Shown here piece after piece: positions 53,396 to 63,148 of a stretch of 64,000 bases of DNA; within the stretch, counting starts at the first letter, position 1; each line of letters begins with the position of its first letter. Both the position numbers and the translations under genes were made by a program. The DNA is from Shimia sp. R9_2. Lineage in GTDB: Bacteria; Pseudomonadota; Alphaproteobacteria; Rhodobacterales; Rhodobacteraceae. The stretch spans positions 909,635 through 973,634 of the forward strand of contig NZ_JAGHRO010000001.1 in the NCBI RefSeq assembly GCF_017743735.1, written 5' to 3'. The notes below the pieces were generated by a model. The model ran no database searches, was not told the origin of the DNA, and saw only the letters and a list, made by a program, of their open reading frames with translations.

Positions 53396-54153
53396 TATAC
53401 AGCCCCCGCTTCTTTGAGTTTTGCAACCAGCTCATCTACGGAGCCAACCATGATACCTGCGGCGCGCTCAGTCGGCTCGGAGGTTTTCACGATTTCCAGA
53501 CGTGGGGAGACATCCACGCCGTAGTCGGCAGCGGTTTTCTCATCCAGCGGCTTTTTCTTCGCTTTCATGATGTTCGGCAGAGACGCATAGCGCGGCTCGT
53601 TCAGACGCAGGTCCACGGAGATGATTGCCGGGGTGTTGACTTTGATGGTCTGCAGACCACCGTCCACCTCACGGGTCACAACCGCTTTGTCGCCGTCCAG
53701 ATCCACTTCAGATGCGAAGGTCGCCTGGGACCAGCCCAGCAGAGCAGACAGCATCTGGCCGGTTGCGTTCATGTCGTTGTCGATCGCTTGCTTGCCGCAG
53801 AGCACGAGGCCCGGCTGCTCTTCTTCGACAACTTTTGCCAGGATCTTGGCAACGGCCAGCGGCTCGATGTCCTGATGTACATCGTCAGCAGCCACAACCA
53901 GGATGGCGCGGTCCGCACCCATGGCGAGGGCGGTGCGCAGGGTTTCCTGAGCTTGCTTCACACCGATAGAAACGGCGACGATTTCGTCCGCTTTACCGGC
54001 TTCTTTAAGACGGATGGCCTCTTCGACTGCAATCTCATCGAATGGGTTCATCGACATTTTGACGTTGGCGAGATCGACACCGGTCCCATCCGCTTTCACG
54101 CGGACTTTCACGTTGTAGTCAATCACGCGCTTGACAGGTACAAGTACCTTCAT
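53395..54153 (-). CDS. etfB: Electron transfer flavoprotein, beta subunit
   Basis: From the ATG at 54153 (GAGGAG 9 bases upstream) the protein is 252 residues: [27 protein letters not shown], '[19 protein letters not shown]' and the ETF-beta signature '[24 protein letters not shown]'. It pairs with EtfA and binds AMP. The electron-transfer pair serves fatty and amino acid oxidation, as would the 3-hydroxybutyryl-CoA dehydrogenase nearby. Confidence 0.97.
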   Translation of the reverse strand: MKVLVPVKRVIDYNVKVRVKADGTGVDLANVKMSMNPFDEIAVEEAIRLKEAGKADEIVAVSIGVKQAQETLRTALAMGADRAILVVAADDVHQDIEPLAVAKILAKVVEEEQPGLVLCGKQAIDNDMNATGQMLSALLGWSQATFASEVDLDGDKAVVTREVDGGLQTIKVNTPAIISVDLRLNEPRYASLPNIMKAKKKPLDEKTAADYGVDVSPRLEIVKTSEPTERAAGIMVGSVDELVAKLKEAGAV

Positions 54154-54441
54154 GGGCGTAGACTCCTCAAAGTTTGTCAAAGCCGCCTAGGCAGCTCATC
54201 CGAATGCTCTCACGGCGTTGATATATATTCGCGCGCTCAGGAAACAGAGCAAAATCGTCACCTTGCAGCGCAACGACGTCGCGTATTGATGTTTTCACGC
54301 GACGTTCTTCGAAAGATTGTTGCCGCGTCGCAGAAAGTTACGCGAGGAGAGTTTGCGTCAACCGTGCCGTTAACGCAAACAGATGGGCCGATAACCCGGA
54401 TTTGATTCGCGCTGCTGCGCGCGGATTGGAGGATGCGGGGC
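54154..54441. promoter_or_regulatory. Region upstream of etfB
   Basis: No gene. An inverted repeat, GTTTGCGTCAAC (54351-54362) and GTTAACGCAAAC (54369-54380), has 11 of 12 complementary positions with a 6-bp spacer. It can be an operator for etfBA or a structure at the end of the adenosyltransferase gene. There is no T run, so a terminator is less likely. Confidence 0.5.
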
Positions 54442-55014
54442 TCAGCGGTTGGCGCCGGGCACCCAGAGCACGTCATCCTTGCCGTTGTTGTTGGCCACAC
54501 GGGAGGCCACGAAGAACCAGTCGCTCAAGCGATTGAGGTAGGTCACTGCGTCGCTGTTCACATCTTCATGTTGGGCAAGTTCAACCGAAAGGCGCTCTGC
54601 GCGGCGTGCCACTGTGCGGCAGACATGCAGATGCGCCGCCAGTGCGGAGCCGCCGGGAAGCACAAAGCTGCGCAGCGGTTCGAGATCGGCGTTCATGGCG
54701 TCGATTTCTTGTTCAAGGCGTGCCACCTGGCTCGCCGCCATACGCAGGGGCGGGTATTCGGCTTCGGCGTCTTTGGCCATGTCCGGGCGGCACAGATCGG
54801 CGCCAAGATCGAAGAGATCATTCTGGATGCGCATCAGCGCGGTGTCCATTTCACCGACCGCATGCAGACGGGCCACGCCAACGGCCGAGTTGAGCTCATC
54901 AGACGTGCCATAGGCCGCGACGCGCCCATCGTATTTGGCAACGCGGTCGCCATTGCCAAGTGCGGTTGTGCCCTTGTCGCCGGTGCGCGTGTAGATTTTG
55001 TTCAGTACCACCAT
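54442..55014 (-). CDS. pduO: Cob(I)alamin adenosyltransferase, PduO type
   Basis: The 190-residue protein has the signature 'NKIYTRTGDKGTTALGNGDRVAKYDGRVAAYGTSDELNSAVG' (landmarks TRTGDKGTT, YGTSDELNS) and 'FVLPGGSALAAHLHVCRTVARRAER' with 'VTYLNRLSDWFFVASR' near the end. It transfers adenosyl from ATP to cobalamin. The ATG at 55014 follows AGGGGGG; the open frame begins slightly upstream. It is co-transcribed with the HIG1 gene 4 bp away. I see no cobalamin riboswitch. Confidence 0.93.
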   Translation of the reverse strand: MVVLNKIYTRTGDKGTTALGNGDRVAKYDGRVAAYGTSDELNSAVGVARLHAVGEMDTALMRIQNDLFDLGADLCRPDMAKDAEAEYPPLRMAASQVARLEQEIDAMNADLEPLRSFVLPGGSALAAHLHVCRTVARRAERLSVELAQHEDVNSDAVTYLNRLSDWFFVASRVANNNGKDDVLWVPGANR

Positions 55015-55018
55015 GTCG

Positions 55019-55222
55019 TCATCCCCCCTGACGCAGCCAAACAAACGCCAGGATCAGCAAAACCGCCACAAATTGGGCGATCAAGCGCAGGCGCATGATT
55101 TTGTTGGCATATTTCTTGTTAAATTCGCCGCCTCTGGCAAACCCGCCGACACCCACCATCAGGATGATCAAAACGCCAATACAGGCGACAGCGGCAACCC
55201 AAAAAAGGGGATCATTGGCCAT
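55019..55222 (-). CDS. HIG1-domain small membrane protein (twin transmembrane helix)
   Basis: The 67-residue protein has two membrane segments: about 7-28 (FWVAAVACIGVLIILMVGVGGF) and 45-62 (LIAQFVAVLLILAFVWL), with a basic loop 'NKKYANKIMRLR' between. This is the HIG1 pattern found in alphaproteobacteria next to pduO-type adenosyltransferase genes. HIG1 proteins associate with respiratory complexes in mitochondria. The bacterial role is less clear. Confidence 0.88.
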   Translation of the reverse strand: MANDPLFWVAAVACIGVLIILMVGVGGFARGGEFNKKYANKIMRLRLIAQFVAVLLILAFVWLRQGG

Positions 55223-55301
55223 GAGACTGCTCCTCGAGTTTGTGGTGGCTCTGTGTAAACGCTTTGGGCGAAAAAAAGAACCACCAACTCTGTACGCGCG
55301 C

Positions 55302-56135
55302 TTAGCCTTTGGAGATCACCCAATCGAGCGCGCGGGTCGACAAAAGTCGCCGCAGGACGTGCATCAACCGTGCAGGAAAGGTGATGCGGTAGCGCGCGCG
55401 CGGTTTTTCGGACTCCAGAGCATGGATCAACTTGTCGCAGACTGCGGAGGCCGGCAGCTCAAACTTATCTGGCGTCTGATCCTCTTCTCTCAGGCGTTCG
55501 ACCAACCCTTTGCGGTAGTCCTCCGCATGGGGTGAGTTTTCCCAGTCGATCCATTTGAAGAACTGTTTCGCGGCATTGGTGCGGATGTTGGAGGTGATCG
55601 GGCCGGGTTCGATCAGGATCACGTGGAGCGGGGTGTCGCGCAGCTCGATGCGCAGGCTGTCGCTTAGGCCTTCCAGAGCGAATTTGGTGGCCACATAGGC
55701 ACCGCGATAGGGCATGGAGACATAGCCCAGAACCGAGGAGTTCTGAACGATCCGCCCATGGCCCTGTTTGCGCATGATTGGCACCACCTGTCGGGTCAGA
55801 TCGTGCCAGCCGATCAGGTTGCTTTCCATCATCTCGCGCAGACCGTCGGTTGGCAGGTCTTCAATCGCGCCGGGCAGGGCGCGCGCGCCGTTGTTAAAGA
55901 GCGCATCCAGCGTGCCGCCGGTGGCAGCGAGCACCTCTTCAAGGCCGGTGCGGATGGTTTCCGGATCGAGATAGTCGATGCGGGGGCTTTCATAGCCCAT
56001 GGCAATCAGGCGGTCGCAGTCTTCCTGCTGGCGGCAGCTGGCGAACACGCGCCAGCCGCGGGCCTTCATGGTTTCAGCGGCTGCAAGGCCAATGCCTGTG
56101 GAGCAGCCGGTGATCAGGAGCGTTTTCTGGGTCAT
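55302..56135 (-). CDS. Short-chain dehydrogenase/reductase
   Basis: The 277-residue protein starts MTQKTLLITGCSTGIGLAAAETM (cofactor motif TGCSTGIG). Catalytic residues are Ser in QNSSVLG and the YVATK motif (YxxxK). 'LEGLSDSLRIEL' and 'IEPGPITSNI' follow. It is a classical SDR, probably NADP-dependent given the Arg in 'FASCRQQEDC'. The substrate is unknown. The ATG at 56135 is preferred over the frame's upstream extension. Confidence 0.9.
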   Translation of the reverse strand: MTQKTLLITGCSTGIGLAAAETMKARGWRVFASCRQQEDCDRLIAMGYESPRIDYLDPETIRTGLEEVLAATGGTLDALFNNGARALPGAIEDLPTDGLREMMESNLIGWHDLTRQVVPIMRKQGHGRIVQNSSVLGYVSMPYRGAYVATKFALEGLSDSLRIELRDTPLHVILIEPGPITSNIRTNAAKQFFKWIDWENSPHAEDYRKGLVERLREEDQTPDKFELPASAVCDKLIHALESEKPRARYRITFPARLMHVLRRLLSTRALDWVISKG

Positions 56136-56222
56136 AGCGAGACTGGCCTTCTGTTGCGCGCGTTTGCGCGGCACACTAGGCCGGACCAAGACCGGAGCAA
56201 TAGCCCAGACGTGGCGTCTTAC

Positions 56223-56831
56223 TTAACTGTTAGGTGATGTGATCATTTTTGCAGACATCCAGCCGACAATGCCGCTTTCCTGATCACGCAGTTTGAGCCA
56301 GCCGGAGCCGCTTTCGCGCAGAATTTGCACTTCCTGGCCCCGCGACAGCACGGCCAGCACGCCATATCCGATGCCCGGTCCGCCGCGCATGTTCACGCGG
56401 GAGCCGCGCACTTGCCGCATATCGGCGGTGGCGCGGGGTGCGGGCTCCGCTGCGGGCACCGGGGTGGCCTCAGCAACGGCCGGAACAAAGGCCGCATTCG
56501 GGGTCTCGTAGGAGGCCAGATTCACATTGCGCGAGGTGGCAAACACATTGTTGGTGATGCCGGGCTGAACTGCCGGGATGACCGAGGCTGTGTTGGCGGT
56601 GCGTACTACCGCTGGCGTGGCCCGAACCGTGGGCACAGAGGTTACGACACGCACAATGGACTCATTTTTGGTGACCGTTGCTGACGTCTCCATGGCAGTG
56701 GAGGCGATGGCCGGTTCCGTATGGGCCGATTCCACGATGCGCTGCGATTTTGGCTCAAAATCCGCGCCACCGCTGAGTTCCCAGAAGGCCCAACCCATAA
56801 TGCCAAAACTCACAATGACAAACTTATTCAC
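56223..56831 (-). CDS. SH3-domain membrane-anchored protein
   Basis: From the GTG at 56831 (strong GGGGAGGG upstream) the protein is 202 residues. One membrane segment at the N-terminus (NKFVIVSFGIMGWAFW) leads to a long Ala/Thr/Val-rich periplasmic linker and a C-terminal bacterial SH3 domain (about 135-200; VRGSRVNMRGGPGIGYGVLAVLSRGQEVQILRESGSGWLKLRDQ as landmarks RVNMRGGPG, GSGWLKLR). SH3_3-type domains bind peptidoglycan or partner proteins. It is divergent from parC. Confidence 0.85.
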   Translation of the reverse strand: MNKFVIVSFGIMGWAFWELSGGADFEPKSQRIVESAHTEPAIASTAMETSATVTKNESIVRVVTSVPTVRATPAVVRTANTASVIPAVQPGITNNVFATSRNVNLASYETPNAAFVPAVAEATPVPAAEPAPRATADMRQVRGSRVNMRGGPGIGYGVLAVLSRGQEVQILRESGSGWLKLRDQESGIVGWMSAKMITSPNS

Positions 56832-56993
56832 TTTGTACCCTCCCCAGGGAATCAATAAATCAATACAGACGCGCTTCTTAAGCGCTTGATGCAAAAGATA
56901 AACTGAGGAAATCCTTAACTTGTGGGGGAAAAATCGGCGGCTGTTCCCGTGCATGTGCTTTACCGTGACGGCGGCAAAAGTTATCACTCAGCC

Positions 56994-59339
56994 ATGACTG
57001 ATCTGATCGATGACGACGAGCTCCCCTCTCAGAACGTAACGGAACCGCTGCGGCGCGCGATTGGCGACCGCTATCTGACCTATGCGCTGAGCACGATTAT
57101 GCACCGCGCGCTGCCAGATGCGCGGGATGGGTTGAAGCCGGTACACCGCCGAATCCTTTACGCGATGCGTGAGCTGAAACTTTCCGCCACCGGCGGCTTC
57201 CGGAAATCCGCGAAGATTTCCGGTGACGTGATGGGCAACTATCACCCGCATGGTGATGCCGCGATTTACGACGCAATGGCGCGTTTGGCGCAGGACTTCA
57301 ACGTGCGCTACCCGCTGGTCGACGGTCAGGGGAACTTCGGCAATATCGACGGGGACAACCCGGCGGCGAGCCGATACACGGAAGCGCGGATGACCTCGGT
57401 TGCTGAGGCGCTTTTGGAAGGGCTGAACGAAGACGCGGTTGATTTTCGCGAGAACTATGACGGCACGCTGAGCGAGCCTGTTGTGCTTCCGGCGACCTTC
57501 CCGAACCTTCTGGCCAATGGTGCCAGCGGCATCGCGGTGGGGATGGCGACAAACATTCCGCCCCACAACATCAGCGAGCTGTGTGACGCCTGTCTGCATA
57601 TGATCAAGACGCCGGATGTGCGCGATGACACGTTGCTAAACTATGTGCCGGGGCCGGATTTCCCGACCGGTGGCGTGATTGTTGAGCCGCCTGAAAGCAT
57701 CGCGCAGGCCTATCGCACCGGGCGCGGCTCGTTCCGTTTGCGCTGTAAGTGGGAGAAGGAAGATCTGGGTCGAGGTCAGTGGCAGATTGTGGTCACTGAG
57801 ATCCCCTATCAGGTGCAGAAATCCAAGCTGATCGAGAAGCTGGCCGAGCTGATCCAGACCAAGAAGGTGCCTATTCTCGCGGATGTGCGCGACGAGTCGG
57901 CAGACGATATCCGCGTCATTCTGGAGCCGCGCAGCAAGAACGTGGAGCCGGATGTTCTGATGAACATGCTCTATCGCAGCAGCGATCTGGAGATCCGCTT
58001 CTCGCTGAACATGAACGTCTTGATTGATGGTGTGACCCCGCAGGTCTGCTCCATGAAAGAGGTTCTGCGCGCGTTTCTGGATTTCCGCCGTGAGGTGCTG
58101 ATCCGTCGCTCCAAACACCGGATGGAGAAGATTGACCACCGTCTGGAAGTGCTGGAAGGCTTCATCATTGCCTTCCTCAATCTGGACCGTGTGATTGACA
58201 TCATCCGCTATGATGATGCGCCCAAACAGGCGTTGATGGCAGAGAACTGGGATCTGGATCATCCCCGCGCGACCAGTGAGGCGGACTATAAGTCGCCGCT
58301 GCCGGGCAGTGGTGCAACCCAGCTGACCGAGGTGCAGGCAGAGGCGATCCTCAACATGCGCCTGCGCAGCCTGCGCCGTCTGGAAGAGCTGGAGCTGATC
58401 CGCGAGCGGGATGCGCTGCAGGAAGAGCGCGCCGGCATCGTTGCGCTTTTGGGCAGCGAAGACATGCAGTGGGAGCGCATTTCCGATCAGCTGAAAGAGG
58501 CCAAGAAGACCTTTGGCAAAGGCTATGAAGGTGGCGCGCGCCGCACCGTTTTTGCCGAGGCGGCCGAGGTGGAAGAGGTGCCGATTGAGGCGATGATCGA
58601 CCGAGAGCCGGTGACTATTGTCTGCTCTCAGATGGGGTGGATCCGGGCGATGTCCGGCCACATTGATCTGACCCGAGAGCTGAAATTCAAAGATGGCGAC
58701 GGGCCGCGGTTTATCTTCCATGCGGAGACCACGGACCGCCTGCTGATGTTTGGCAGCAACGGGCGCTTTTACACTCTGAGCGCGGCCAATCTGCCAGGTG
58801 GGCGCGGCATGGGGGAGCCTGTGCGCCTGATGGTGGATCTGCCCAATGAAGCGGAGATCGTGGACATCTTTGTCCATGCGCCGGAGCGTAGGCTCTTGGT
58901 GGCCTCAAGTGCGGGTGACGGCTTTGTGGTGCCTGAAAAGGATGTGATTGCCCAGACCCGGACCGGCAAGCAGGTGCTGAACGTCAAGGACGACGTGAAG
59001 GCGATGATCTGTAAGCCGGTGGATGGCGATCATGTGGCGGTGGTGTCCAAAAACGCGCGCTTCCTTGTGTTCCCTGTGGATGAGCTGCCTGAACTGGGTC
59101 GCGGCAAAGGGGTGCGCCTGCAGAAGTACAATATGGCGCGCGGCCGTCAGGGCACGCTGGAGCTGGATGGCGGCCTGTCGGATATCACCACATTCAAGTG
59201 GGAAGACGGCCTCACCTGGTCGATGGGCAACAGCGGCAAAACCCGCCATGAGCCTGATCTGTCAGACTGGCTGGCGAAGCGGGCCGGGGTGGGCAAGAAG
59301 CCGCCCTATGGCTTCCCCAAAGACAACAAGTTCAAATGA
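56994..59339 (+). CDS. parC: DNA topoisomerase IV subunit A
   Basis: From the ATG at 56994 ([19 protein letters not shown]) the protein is 781 residues. The DNA-gate core has '[23 protein letters not shown]', '[24 protein letters not shown]' and the catalytic Tyr in [10 protein letters not shown] (near 126). A C-terminal beta-pinwheel domain follows. Length and text fit ParC rather than GyrA. It decatenates chromosomes with ParE. An in-frame start upstream (56922) is possible but not supported. Confidence 0.95.
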   Translation: MTDLIDDDELPSQNVTEPLRRAIGDRYLTYALSTIMHRALPDARDGLKPVHRRILYAMRELKLSATGGFRKSAKISGDVMGNYHPHGDAAIYDAMARLAQDFNVRYPLVDGQGNFGNIDGDNPAASRYTEARMTSVAEALLEGLNEDAVDFRENYDGTLSEPVVLPATFPNLLANGASGIAVGMATNIPPHNISELCDACLHMIKTPDVRDDTLLNYVPGPDFPTGGVIVEPPESIAQAYRTGRGSFRLRCKWEKEDLGRGQWQIVVTEIPYQVQKSKLIEKLAELIQTKKVPILADVRDESADDIRVILEPRSKNVEPDVLMNMLYRSSDLEIRFSLNMNVLIDGVTPQVCSMKEVLRAFLDFRREVLIRRSKHRMEKIDHRLEVLEGFIIAFLNLDRVIDIIRYDDAPKQALMAENWDLDHPRATSEADYKSPLPGSGATQLTEVQAEAILNMRLRSLRRLEELELIRERDALQEERAGIVALLGSEDMQWERISDQLKEAKKTFGKGYEGGARRTVFAEAAEVEEVPIEAMIDREPVTIVCSQMGWIRAMSGHIDLTRELKFKDGDGPRFIFHAETTDRLLMFGSNGRFYTLSAANLPGGRGMGEPVRLMVDLPNEAEIVDIFVHAPERRLLVASSAGDGFVVPEKDVIAQTRTGKQVLNVKDDVKAMICKPVDGDHVAVVSKNARFLVFPVDELPELGRGKGVRLQKYNMARGRQGTLELDGGLSDITTFKWEDGLTWSMGNSGKTRHEPDLSDWLAKRAGVGKKPPYGFPKDNKFK

Positions 59340-59343
59340 TTTT

Positions 59344-59369
59344 CGGGGGCCGCTGTGCCCCCGTTTTTC
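59344..59369 (+). terminator. Terminator of parC
   Basis: CGGGGGC (59344-59350) pairs with GCCCCCG (59357-59363), followed by TTTTTC. Confidence 0.85.
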
Positions 59370-59477
59370 TTCGATGTGAGATGAGGATTTTGCGGTGGGT
59401 GAAAGGTCCATCCTTGCGTTTTATCGACCTATGATTGGGCGAGGTGCTTGGGGGTTAGTTTCATGGTGTGGGGGAGC

Positions 59478-60518
59478 TTAGAATTTTGTCCTATGCCGTT
59501 CCAGTGTGTGGCCATAAGGGCTCAGCTCACCGTAGAAAAAGACCGTTGAACCTGGCCGCAAACTGCCGCTGTCATTTTTGGAGAAACCGCAGGTCTCTAG
59601 CGTTACATTTTTTGCATCTAAAGGGGTAAGTGAAAGGCAAAGTCCCATTTTGCGAACGATCTTTGCATGGGAGATCACGTAGGCCTTTTCCGCCTTCGGA
59701 TGATTTGTCAGCACGTTTATGGCTGTCGGGATCAAGGTGTGCTTTCCCCCTAGTTGCCAGCTCGCGAATGCAAGTGCCAACAGCACGGTACCACCAAACA
59801 TTGCCTTCGGGCGTGAGCTTTTCCAGCCGTCCGGCCGTTGGTAAGGAGGGCGCATAATCATAGCCGCAACGGCAAGGGCGATTGGTCCCAAGAACGCTGC
59901 TTGCAAAAGCACTTCGTGTTTTTGTTCCCAAGCCAGCTGCTGAGGGGTGGCGATTGTTTTTGAGAAGATCGTAAGGGTCGCCAGGCCCATCCAAGGCAAG
60001 CAGGCGACGTAAAGGCATGACTTATCGAGCCAGTCTTGTTGTCGGGGTTCCGAGGCTTCAGTGTAGATCGCAGTGTGCAGGCCCTGAGTGTCAAAATAGT
60101 CGGCATAAACCTTATGTGCAAAGCCTGACATGAATACCAAAAGGTTGATAAGTACCGCTGCGGCGGACGCGGCCACAAGCATGAGTGCCATGGCAAATTG
60201 ATTGTCGGACGCGGGAGCGTCAAATAGCCTAAACAGCAGATAGAAAAGGGCGCCGATAAATATGAGGTTTGCCAGGTGGTTTAGTAGTTCGGAGCCTCGA
60301 ACAAACACATCTTGCATTGCATTCTCAAATTTGCCCGGTAGCAGGAACTCCATGGCTTTCAAAAATATTAGAATGACCACAAGCGCATCAATGGCGTTTA
60401 TGATTTCTGGGGAGGAGAATGTTGGGGCTGCGAGTGAGATAAACGTGGCAATCGCGAAGAGCCCAATGAAGCCCAGCAATCTAGCGGATACATCTACGGT
60501 TAGTAGTGCATAATTCAA
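59478..60518 (-). CDS. Unknown multi-pass membrane protein
   Basis: I see about six hydrophobic segments in the first 250 of 346 residues (LLGFIGLFAIATFISLAA; AIDALVVILIFLKAMEFL; LIFIGALFYLLFRLF; FAMALMLVAASAAAVLINLLVFM; LGPIALAVAAMIM; AMFGGTVLLALAFASW). The C-terminal 90 residues are soluble with two Cys (LCLSLTPLD, LETCGFSKN). I do not recognise a family. Composition is AT-richer than the flanking genes, which suggests a transferred or fast-evolving gene. The gene starts at the ATG at 60518. Confidence 0.65.
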   Translation of the reverse strand: MNYALLTVDVSARLLGFIGLFAIATFISLAAPTFSSPEIINAIDALVVILIFLKAMEFLLPGKFENAMQDVFVRGSELLNHLANLIFIGALFYLLFRLFDAPASDNQFAMALMLVAASAAAVLINLLVFMSGFAHKVYADYFDTQGLHTAIYTEASEPRQQDWLDKSCLYVACLPWMGLATLTIFSKTIATPQQLAWEQKHEVLLQAAFLGPIALAVAAMIMRPPYQRPDGWKSSRPKAMFGGTVLLALAFASWQLGGKHTLIPTAINVLTNHPKAEKAYVISHAKIVRKMGLCLSLTPLDAKNVTLETCGFSKNDSGSLRPGSTVFFYGELSPYGHTLERHRTKF

Positions 60519-60810
60519 GGTCGACCCCTATCAACTTTTACGCGAGTCTTTTGCGGAAAATCATGTCTCAATTTTGGCGCGCGTATGGCGTCAAAAAGAA
60601 AGTGCCGCAATTGGTGTGCGCTTTGGCTCTGAGCCTCTTACTCTATGTCTTGCGACGTTCGTTTCGGCACCCGCAAGGCCTCTCCATTTTGAACTGAATT
60701 TTGCTCAGCTGAGCGCTGTGCGCGGGGCCGGTTTTTAGACTTTGTTAGTCTGAAAAACCTAGGTCCAGCGCTGGAATACTTATTCATTCGGTCAAAAAGA
60801 AAGCACAGCC
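60519..60810. other. Intergenic region before the solute-binding protein gene
   Basis: No gene seen. An inverted repeat at about 60731-60757 (GTTTTTAGACT / AGTCTGAAAAAC with one bulge) could be an operator or a terminator remnant. The stretch is otherwise unremarkable. Confidence 0.4.
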
Positions 60811-61545
60811 ATGAAAACCATTCTTGCAGCCGGCACCTTCGCACTGGCCAGCCTGTCTGGCACCGCCAGCCTTGCAGAAACCCTTGTGGTGGGCGTTGAG
60901 AACATCGACTACCTGCCGCACTACAAATGGGACGGGAACTCCTACACCGGCTTTGCGGCTGATGTGCTGTCCGCCTTTGCTGCGGACGAAGGGCATGAGC
61001 TGCAGTTCAAAGCGCTGCCGATTAACCGCTTGATGCAGGCGGTGGTGTCCGGGGATGTGGATTTGAAATATCCGGACAATGCCTATTGGTCCGCTGGTCT
61101 GAAGAGCGGTGTCGAAATGCACTATTCCACCGTCGTGGAATCGACCGTGGAGGGGGTGATGGTGGTTCCTGAGAACCTCGGCAAACCCGTGGATGAGATC
61201 GCGCAGATCGGAACGGTTTTGGGTTTCACAGCCTTTTCCTGGTTGGACCGGATTGAAGCAGGTCAGGTGACGCTGAAAGAAAACCCGAACTTCAGCGGCC
61301 TGGTCCGTCAGGCGCTCGCGGGGCGTATCGATGGCGCCTATGCAAACGTGCATGTTCTGAACCGGGTTCTGAGCGAAATGGGGCAGGACGAAGGGGCGCT
61401 GGTCTTTGATGAGAGTCTGCCGAATTCGCAGGCGGATTACCATCTGTCCTCCAGCACGCGCGGCGACATTGTTGACTCGTTCAACGCGTGGTTCGCGGCC
61501 AATCAGGACACGGTAGCAGCGCTGAAAGAGAAGCACGGCTTCTGA
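60811..61545 (+). CDS. Periplasmic solute-binding protein (family 3-like), orphan
   Basis: The 244-residue protein has a Sec signal (MKTILAAGTFALASLSGTASLAE) and then a family-3 binding fold: 'LVVGVENIDYLPHYKWDGNSYTGFAADVLSAFAADEGHELQFKALPINRLMQAVVSGDVDLKYPDN' as landmarks (VENIDYLPH, GFAADVLSAFA, GDVDLKYPDN). No permease or ATPase gene is adjacent, so it may serve a distant transporter or a sensor. The ligand is unknown. Confidence 0.8.
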   Translation: MKTILAAGTFALASLSGTASLAETLVVGVENIDYLPHYKWDGNSYTGFAADVLSAFAADEGHELQFKALPINRLMQAVVSGDVDLKYPDNAYWSAGLKSGVEMHYSTVVESTVEGVMVVPENLGKPVDEIAQIGTVLGFTAFSWLDRIEAGQVTLKENPNFSGLVRQALAGRIDGAYANVHVLNRVLSEMGQDEGALVFDESLPNSQADYHLSSSTRGDIVDSFNAWFAANQDTVAALKEKHGF

Positions 61546-61572
61546 TCTGCCTGAGACAAAAAGCATGTGAAG

Positions 61573-61606
61573 CGTCGATCATGAGAATGGTCGACGTTTT
61601 CTTTTT
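61573..61606 (+). terminator. Terminator after the solute-binding protein
   Basis: CGTCGATC (61573-61580) pairs with GGTCGACG (61589-61596) with a following T-rich run (TTTTCTTTTT). Confidence 0.78.
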
Positions 61607-61620
61607 GACGGGTGTTAGGC

Positions 61621-63024
61621 TCAGGAGGTTTGCGCGATCTCTTTGGACTGCAGCCAAACCCCGCCTTCGGGCCTCAACGTGAGGATCATCACTGGCTTTG
61701 GCGGGCGGCCTGCGATCTCTTCAAAATGAAAGCGGCGCAGAAGGGCTGCGAGGATGATCACGGCCTCCTGCAGCGCAAAGCTCGCACCTATGCAGATGCG
61801 CGGGCCGTCGCCAAACGGCAGGTAGGCGTAGCGGTCAATGGCTTTGCGGTTGGCAAAGCGGTCCGGGTCAAAAGCGTCCGGATTGTCCCAGAGCTGGTGA
61901 TTGCGCTGCAGCGCGTAGATCGGGATCATCACCGTATCGCCGGGATGGATGTCGCGGGCGCAGAGCGAGTCGGCCTTTTGCGCGGTTCGGGAAATGATGC
62001 CCGCCGGTGGGTAGAGCCGCAGGGTTTCCTCGACAATCTGGCGCAGATAGGTGAGCTGATCGACATGATCGCCGGTGATCGGAGCGTTGCCGCAGACCAC
62101 GCTGATCTCGGCGCGCGCTTTTCTTTGCACGCCTTGGTCAAAGGCGCAGAGGTAGAGCGCCCAGGCAAGGGTGAGCGCGGTGGTCTCATGCCCGGCGACG
62201 ATGAAGGTCAGCAGATTGTCACGCAGCTCTGCGGTGTTCATGCGCTTTTTGGTTTCCGGGTCTTCGCCCGCCAGCAGCAGATCCAGCAGATCCGGCGTGT
62301 CTTTTGCCCCGCGCGCGCGCCGGGACTCGATGGCCGTGTCGGCAACCTTTTTCATCTCGACCATGGCCTGGCCGGTACGGATGCGGCCGGGGCGCGGCAC
62401 CCAGTCGGGCACGCCCAGCATATCCAGTAAGGAGATTTTGCCGGCCTCTGCGATATAGGCGTCGATGGCCTCATGCACCGCGCCGCTGTCCATCCTGCCA
62501 TCACCTGAGAAGGTCACCTCTGAGATCACATCAAAGGTGGTTTTGACCATCTCATCCAGCAGGTCGACGGCGCGGGGGCCTGCAGTCGCGATACGGTCGG
62601 CGGCGCGCTCTCCGGCGGCGGCCATAACGGGGGCAAGGTTGCTGATGTTGCGGTGGGTGAACGCGGGTGCAGCAGCGCGGCGCTGCCAGCGCCAGTGCGC
62701 GCCTTCCGCAATAAACAGGCTGTCACCGATGGCGGGGCGCAGGATGTTCTTGGTGGCGCGGGACTTGGGATAGTCGTCGACCTTTTCCAGAAGCATCTGC
62801 CTGATGGCGCCGGGGTCCATCACCATGTGCCAGCGCAGCCCGGTGCGGCCAGACACCATGGGCTGACGCACGGCGATTTCGGGAAGGATCGACAGAAGAT
62901 TGCTGCGCGCCGCCTTGAGCGAGCCCCAGAGCCCAAGCGGCTCGGTGGCAAGTTTGGCGTGAACAGGCAGAGCCTTTGCGCGGTCGGCCTCGGTCAGCTG
63001 GGACTGATGTACATCATCTGGCAT
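61621..63024 (-). CDS. Cytochrome P450
   Basis: From the ATG at 63024 (AAGGAT upstream) the protein is 467 residues. The I-helix is FIVAGHETTALTLAWAL (about 259), the K-helix ExxR is in VEETLRLYPP (near 317), and the heme loop is FGDGPRICIGASFALQEAV with the Cys ligand near residue 412. It lacks an N-terminal membrane anchor, as usual for bacterial P450s. No ferredoxin or reductase gene is beside it. The substrate is unknown; long P450s of this type often act on fatty acids or terpenoids. Confidence 0.92.
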   Translation of the reverse strand: MPDDVHQSQLTEADRAKALPVHAKLATEPLGLWGSLKAARSNLLSILPEIAVRQPMVSGRTGLRWHMVMDPGAIRQMLLEKVDDYPKSRATKNILRPAIGDSLFIAEGAHWRWQRRAAAPAFTHRNISNLAPVMAAAGERAADRIATAGPRAVDLLDEMVKTTFDVISEVTFSGDGRMDSGAVHEAIDAYIAEAGKISLLDMLGVPDWVPRPGRIRTGQAMVEMKKVADTAIESRRARGAKDTPDLLDLLLAGEDPETKKRMNTAELRDNLLTFIVAGHETTALTLAWALYLCAFDQGVQRKARAEISVVCGNAPITGDHVDQLTYLRQIVEETLRLYPPAGIISRTAQKADSLCARDIHPGDTVMIPIYALQRNHQLWDNPDAFDPDRFANRKAIDRYAYLPFGDGPRICIGASFALQEAVIILAALLRRFHFEEIAGRPPKPVMILTLRPEGGVWLQSKEIAQTS

Positions 63025-63148
63025 GTCGATCCTTCTACGCAAAAGTTTAGGCTGCGGATCAACTCAAATAAAGGCCAAGATTGCGTGAAAGCCGGGCATC
63101 GGCTATGTGATCGCTCAATCACAACGACGAGCAGCAGGAACAGCTTAC

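Noticed and set aside
55014..55300. Cobalamin riboswitch for the adenosyltransferase
   Set aside because: The HIG1 gene occupies the space directly upstream, and no B12-box-like text was seen.
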